This document shows positions 5,334 to 7,385 of a stretch of 7,385 nt of DNA, one piece after another. The position numbers and the translations under genes were made by a program. Location of the stretch: the NCBI GenBank assembly GCA_934546725.1, contig CAKTED010000070.1:1-7385 (forward strand), given 5' to 3'. The notes below the pieces were generated by a model, which saw only the letters and a program-made list of their open reading frames with translations, did no database searches and was not told the origin of the DNA. How positions within the stretch are numbered: the first letter of the stretch is position 1; each line of letters opens with the position of its first letter. This DNA is from an uncultured Oscillospiraceae bacterium. GTDB lineage: Bacteria; Bacillota; Clostridia; Oscillospirales; Oscillospiraceae.

Positions 5334-6014
5334 ATGATATACCTTCTTGAGGATGACGACAGCATCAGGAAGCTTGTGGTATACACGCTGCAAAGCCAGG
5401 GCTACGAGGCGGAGGGCTTCGCCCGGCCCTCGGCGTTCTGGCGGGCGATGGATACGCGCATGCCGGAGCTGGTGCTTTTGGACATAATGCTGCCGGAGGA
5501 GGACGGGCTGAGCATACTACGCCGCCTGCGCACCTCCGTGGCCACGAAGAGCCTGCCGGTCATAATGCTCACGGCAAAGAACACGGAGTATGACCGCGTT
5601 ATCGGCCTTGATAACGGCGCGGACGACTTCATCTCCAAGCCCTTCGGCATGATGGAGCTTGTGGCGCGGGTGCGCGCGCTGCTGCGCAGGATGCTGCCGC
5701 AGCAGGCCGAAACGCGGGACTATACGCTCGGCGAGCTTTACGTCTGTCCGGAAAAGCACATCGTGCGCGTATCGGGAAAGGACGTCGCGCTGACGTACAA
5801 GGAGTTCGAGCTGCTGTGCCTGCTGCTGGAAAACCGCGGCATCGTGCTCACGCGCGACGTAATAATGGACCGCATCTGGGACAGCGACTTTGACGGCGAG
5901 AACCGCACAGTGGACGTTCACGTCCGCACGCTGCGCTCAAAGCTCGGCGCGGCGGGCGCGTACATAGAGACCGTGCGCGGCGTGGGCTACCGCATGGAGG
6001 AAGCGGTGCAGTGA
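5334..6014 (+). CDS. OmpR/PhoB-family response regulator
   Basis: This 226-residue cytoplasmic transcription factor is the probable partner of the adjacent kinase. The receiver domain (about 1-115) has the acidic cluster LLEDDD (Asp7, Asp8), the phospho-acceptor Asp50 in LVLLDIMLPEEDG, switch Thr80 in MLTAKN and Lys102 in ISKPF. A winged-helix DNA-binding domain (about 128-222) contains LTYKEFELLCLLLENRG, the recognition-helix region NRTVDVHVRTLRSKLG and the wing motif IETVRGVGYRM. All residues for phosphorylation are present. The start follows GGAGGAG (5316-5322), whose GGAGAG portion is 9 bases from the ATG. The nearby ATG at 5327 is out of frame. Its stop lies 22 bases before the kinase start, so the two form an operon. 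PhoP-like by sequence type, but no phosphate genes are in view, so the regulon is unknown. Confidence 0.95.
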   Translation: MIYLLEDDDSIRKLVVYTLQSQGYEAEGFARPSAFWRAMDTRMPELVLLDIMLPEEDGLSILRRLRTSVATKSLPVIMLTAKNTEYDRVIGLDNGADDFISKPFGMMELVARVRALLRRMLPQQAETRDYTLGELYVCPEKHIVRVSGKDVALTYKEFELLCLLLENRGIVLTRDVIMDRIWDSDFDGENRTVDVHVRTLRSKLGAAGAYIETVRGVGYRMEEAVQ

Positions 6015-6036
6015 GCGCCGCCGGGAGGCTGAGACC

Positions 6037-7385
6037 ATGACGATGAAAATTTTCCGCAGCTCCTTCATAGTGGGGCTGTGCGTGCTGCTCGTTTCGGCGG
6101 GGCTCTTCCTCGCCGTGCTTTACGGCTACTATGAAAACAGGGTCTATGACGAGCTCTCCGCGCAGGCGCAGAGCATCGTTCACGGCGTGGAATGCGCGGG
6201 AGAGGCATATTTCGACGGCTTTACCTCGCGCGACCGTGTAACATGGGTGGCGCGGGACGGGCAGGTGCTCTATGACAGCGGGGCGGACGCCTCCGCCATG
6301 AGCAACCACCGCGACCGCGAGGAGATAAGCCAGGCGCTCGAAAAGGGCTCCGGCAAAAGCTCGCACTATTCGCAGACGCTCATGCAGAAAACGCTCTATT
6401 ACGCGCTTCTGGCAAAGGACGGGACCGTCGTGCGCGTTTCCTGCGTGCAGCGCTCGCCCGCGTCCATAGTCTGGGGCATGCTCCAGCCGATACTGTGGGT
6501 TCTGGCGCTGACGGTGCTGCTCTCGGGCATTCTTTCCTCGCGGATGGCGAAGAAGATAGTGAAGCCCATAAACGGGCTGGACCTTGATTATCCCGAGGTG
6601 AACGCGGACTATAAGGAGCTTTCGCCGCTTGTGGACAGGCTGCGGGAGCAGAATTTTACGATCCGCCGGCAGATGGACGAGCTGGGCGCGAAGCAGCGCG
6701 AATTTTCCGCGATAACGGATAATATGAGCGAGGGCTTCATCATCTCGGACAATCGCGGCGCGATACTTTCAAAAAATCACGCCGCCGCGCGCCTGCTTGA
6801 AGCCGGGGGCGAGCTTTCCGGCAGCGTTCTGCAGAAGGACTGCCCCGAGCCGCTGCGCGACTGCGCCGCTTCCGCGCTGGCCGGGCGGCGGGCCGAGCGC
6901 ATGATGAGCCTTTCCGGGCGCAGTCTCTGCCTGATCGCAAGCCCCGTCGTGGCCTCCGGGCAGGTGACGGGCGCGGCCATCATGATAATGGACGCCACGG
7001 AGCGCGAGCAGCGCGAGCAGCTGCGGCGCGAATTTTCCGCCAACGTTTCCCACGAGCTGAAAACGCCGCTCACGTCCATCTCGGGCTTTGCGGAGCTGAT
7101 GAAGGAGGGGCTCGTCCCGCCGGAGAAGATGAAGGAGTTCGCGGGCGACATTTATGCCGAGTCCAGCCGCCTCATAGCGCTGGTGAACGACATTATCCGT
7201 CTCTCCGGGCTGGACGAGGATTCCCCCGCGTTCGAGACGGAGCCGGTGGAGCTGTATTCTCTCGCGCAGAGCGTGACGGAGCGGCTTGAAAGCGTGGCGG
7301 AGAAGAAAAACGTCAGCCTGCGGCTCACGGGCGGCAGCGCGGAGAGAAGCGGCGTCCGCCAGCTGCTGGAGGAGATGATATATAA
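6037..7385 (+). CDS. PhoR-like membrane sensor histidine kinase (3' end outside window)
   Basis: The frame is open for 449 residues to the right edge. A first membrane helix (about 8-31) is followed by an external sensor region of about 110 residues, a second helix (about 143-168), a short HAMP-like linker (KKIVKPINGLDLDYPEV then YKELSPLVDRLREQ), and a PAS-like domain starting near 222 (FSAITDNMSEGFIISDNRG). The dimerisation/phosphoacceptor domain contains FSANVSHELKTPLTSISGF with the phosphorylated His339. The window ends in RQLLEEMIY, just where the N box of the ATP-binding domain should begin, so that domain is not seen. The start is set by GGGAGG (6023-6028), 8 bases upstream. Another ATG two codons later is less well spaced. 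The kinase should autophosphorylate and pass phosphate to Asp50 of the upstream regulator. Its stimulus is unknown. Confidence 0.93.
   Translation, partial: MTMKIFRSSFIVGLCVLLVSAGLFLAVLYGYYENRVYDELSAQAQSIVHGVECAGEAYFDGFTSRDRVTWVARDGQVLYDSGADASAMSNHRDREEISQALEKGSGKSSHYSQTLMQKTLYYALLAKDGTVVRVSCVQRSPASIVWGMLQPILWVLALTVLLSGILSSRMAKKIVKPINGLDLDYPEVNADYKELSPLVDRLREQNFTIRRQMDELGAKQREFSAITDNMSEGFIISDNRGAILSKNHAAARLLEAGGELSGSVLQKDCPEPLRDCAASALAGRRAERMMSLSGRSLCLIASPVVASGQVTGAAIMIMDATEREQREQLRREFSANVSHELKTPLTSISGFAELMKEGLVPPEKMKEFAGDIYAESSRLIALVNDIIRLSGLDEDSPAFETEPVELYSLAQSVTERLESVAEKKNVSLRLTGGSAERSGVRQLLEEMIY

Overview
The window looks like chromosomal DNA from a GC-rich member of the Clostridia, perhaps an Oscillospiraceae-type gut bacterium. 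This is inferred from strong GGAGG-type ribosome binding sites, sigma-A-type promoters, a CCA-encoding tRNA gene and a PhoP/PhoR-style two-component pair. No marker gene fixes the taxon.

Layout, left to right. (1) Bases 1-2169 hold the 3' part of a large gene for a helical, prophage-type protein on the + strand, already open at base 1. (2) A strong 18-bp hairpin terminator at 2250-2294 sits between that gene and a tRNA-Ser(GGA) gene on the - strand. The tRNA has its own near-consensus promoter at 2451-2479. The 3' end of the tRNA faces the phage gene, as expected for one end of an element integrated at a tRNA. (3) Bases 2520-3050 contain no credible gene, but several copies and fragments of an interspersed palindromic repeat and a run of small GC-rich hairpins. 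(4) A two-gene - strand operon encodes a membrane acyltransferase (acyltransferase-3 family) followed 5 bp later by ribonuclease HI (rnhA). Its promoter is at 4620-4649. (5) Bases 4691-5227 hold a second cluster of the same repeat, in the opposite orientation to the first. (6) From 5334 onward a + strand operon encodes an OmpR/PhoB-family response regulator and a PhoR-like histidine kinase. The kinase gene runs off the right edge just before its ATP-binding domain.

The most unusual content is the repeat family. A complete copy is about 113-125 bp long. The copy at 5019-5143 has perfect 13-bp outer inverted ends, an inner inverted stem and a small side hairpin in one arm. In three copies the inner stem differs in sequence yet each is self-complementary, and the side hairpin also varies while keeping its pairing. 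That pattern suggests the fold, not the sequence, is being kept. The two clusters bracket the acyltransferase-rnhA operon in inverted orientation. The protein genes themselves are ordinary except for the phage-type protein, whose exact role cannot be read from the sequence.
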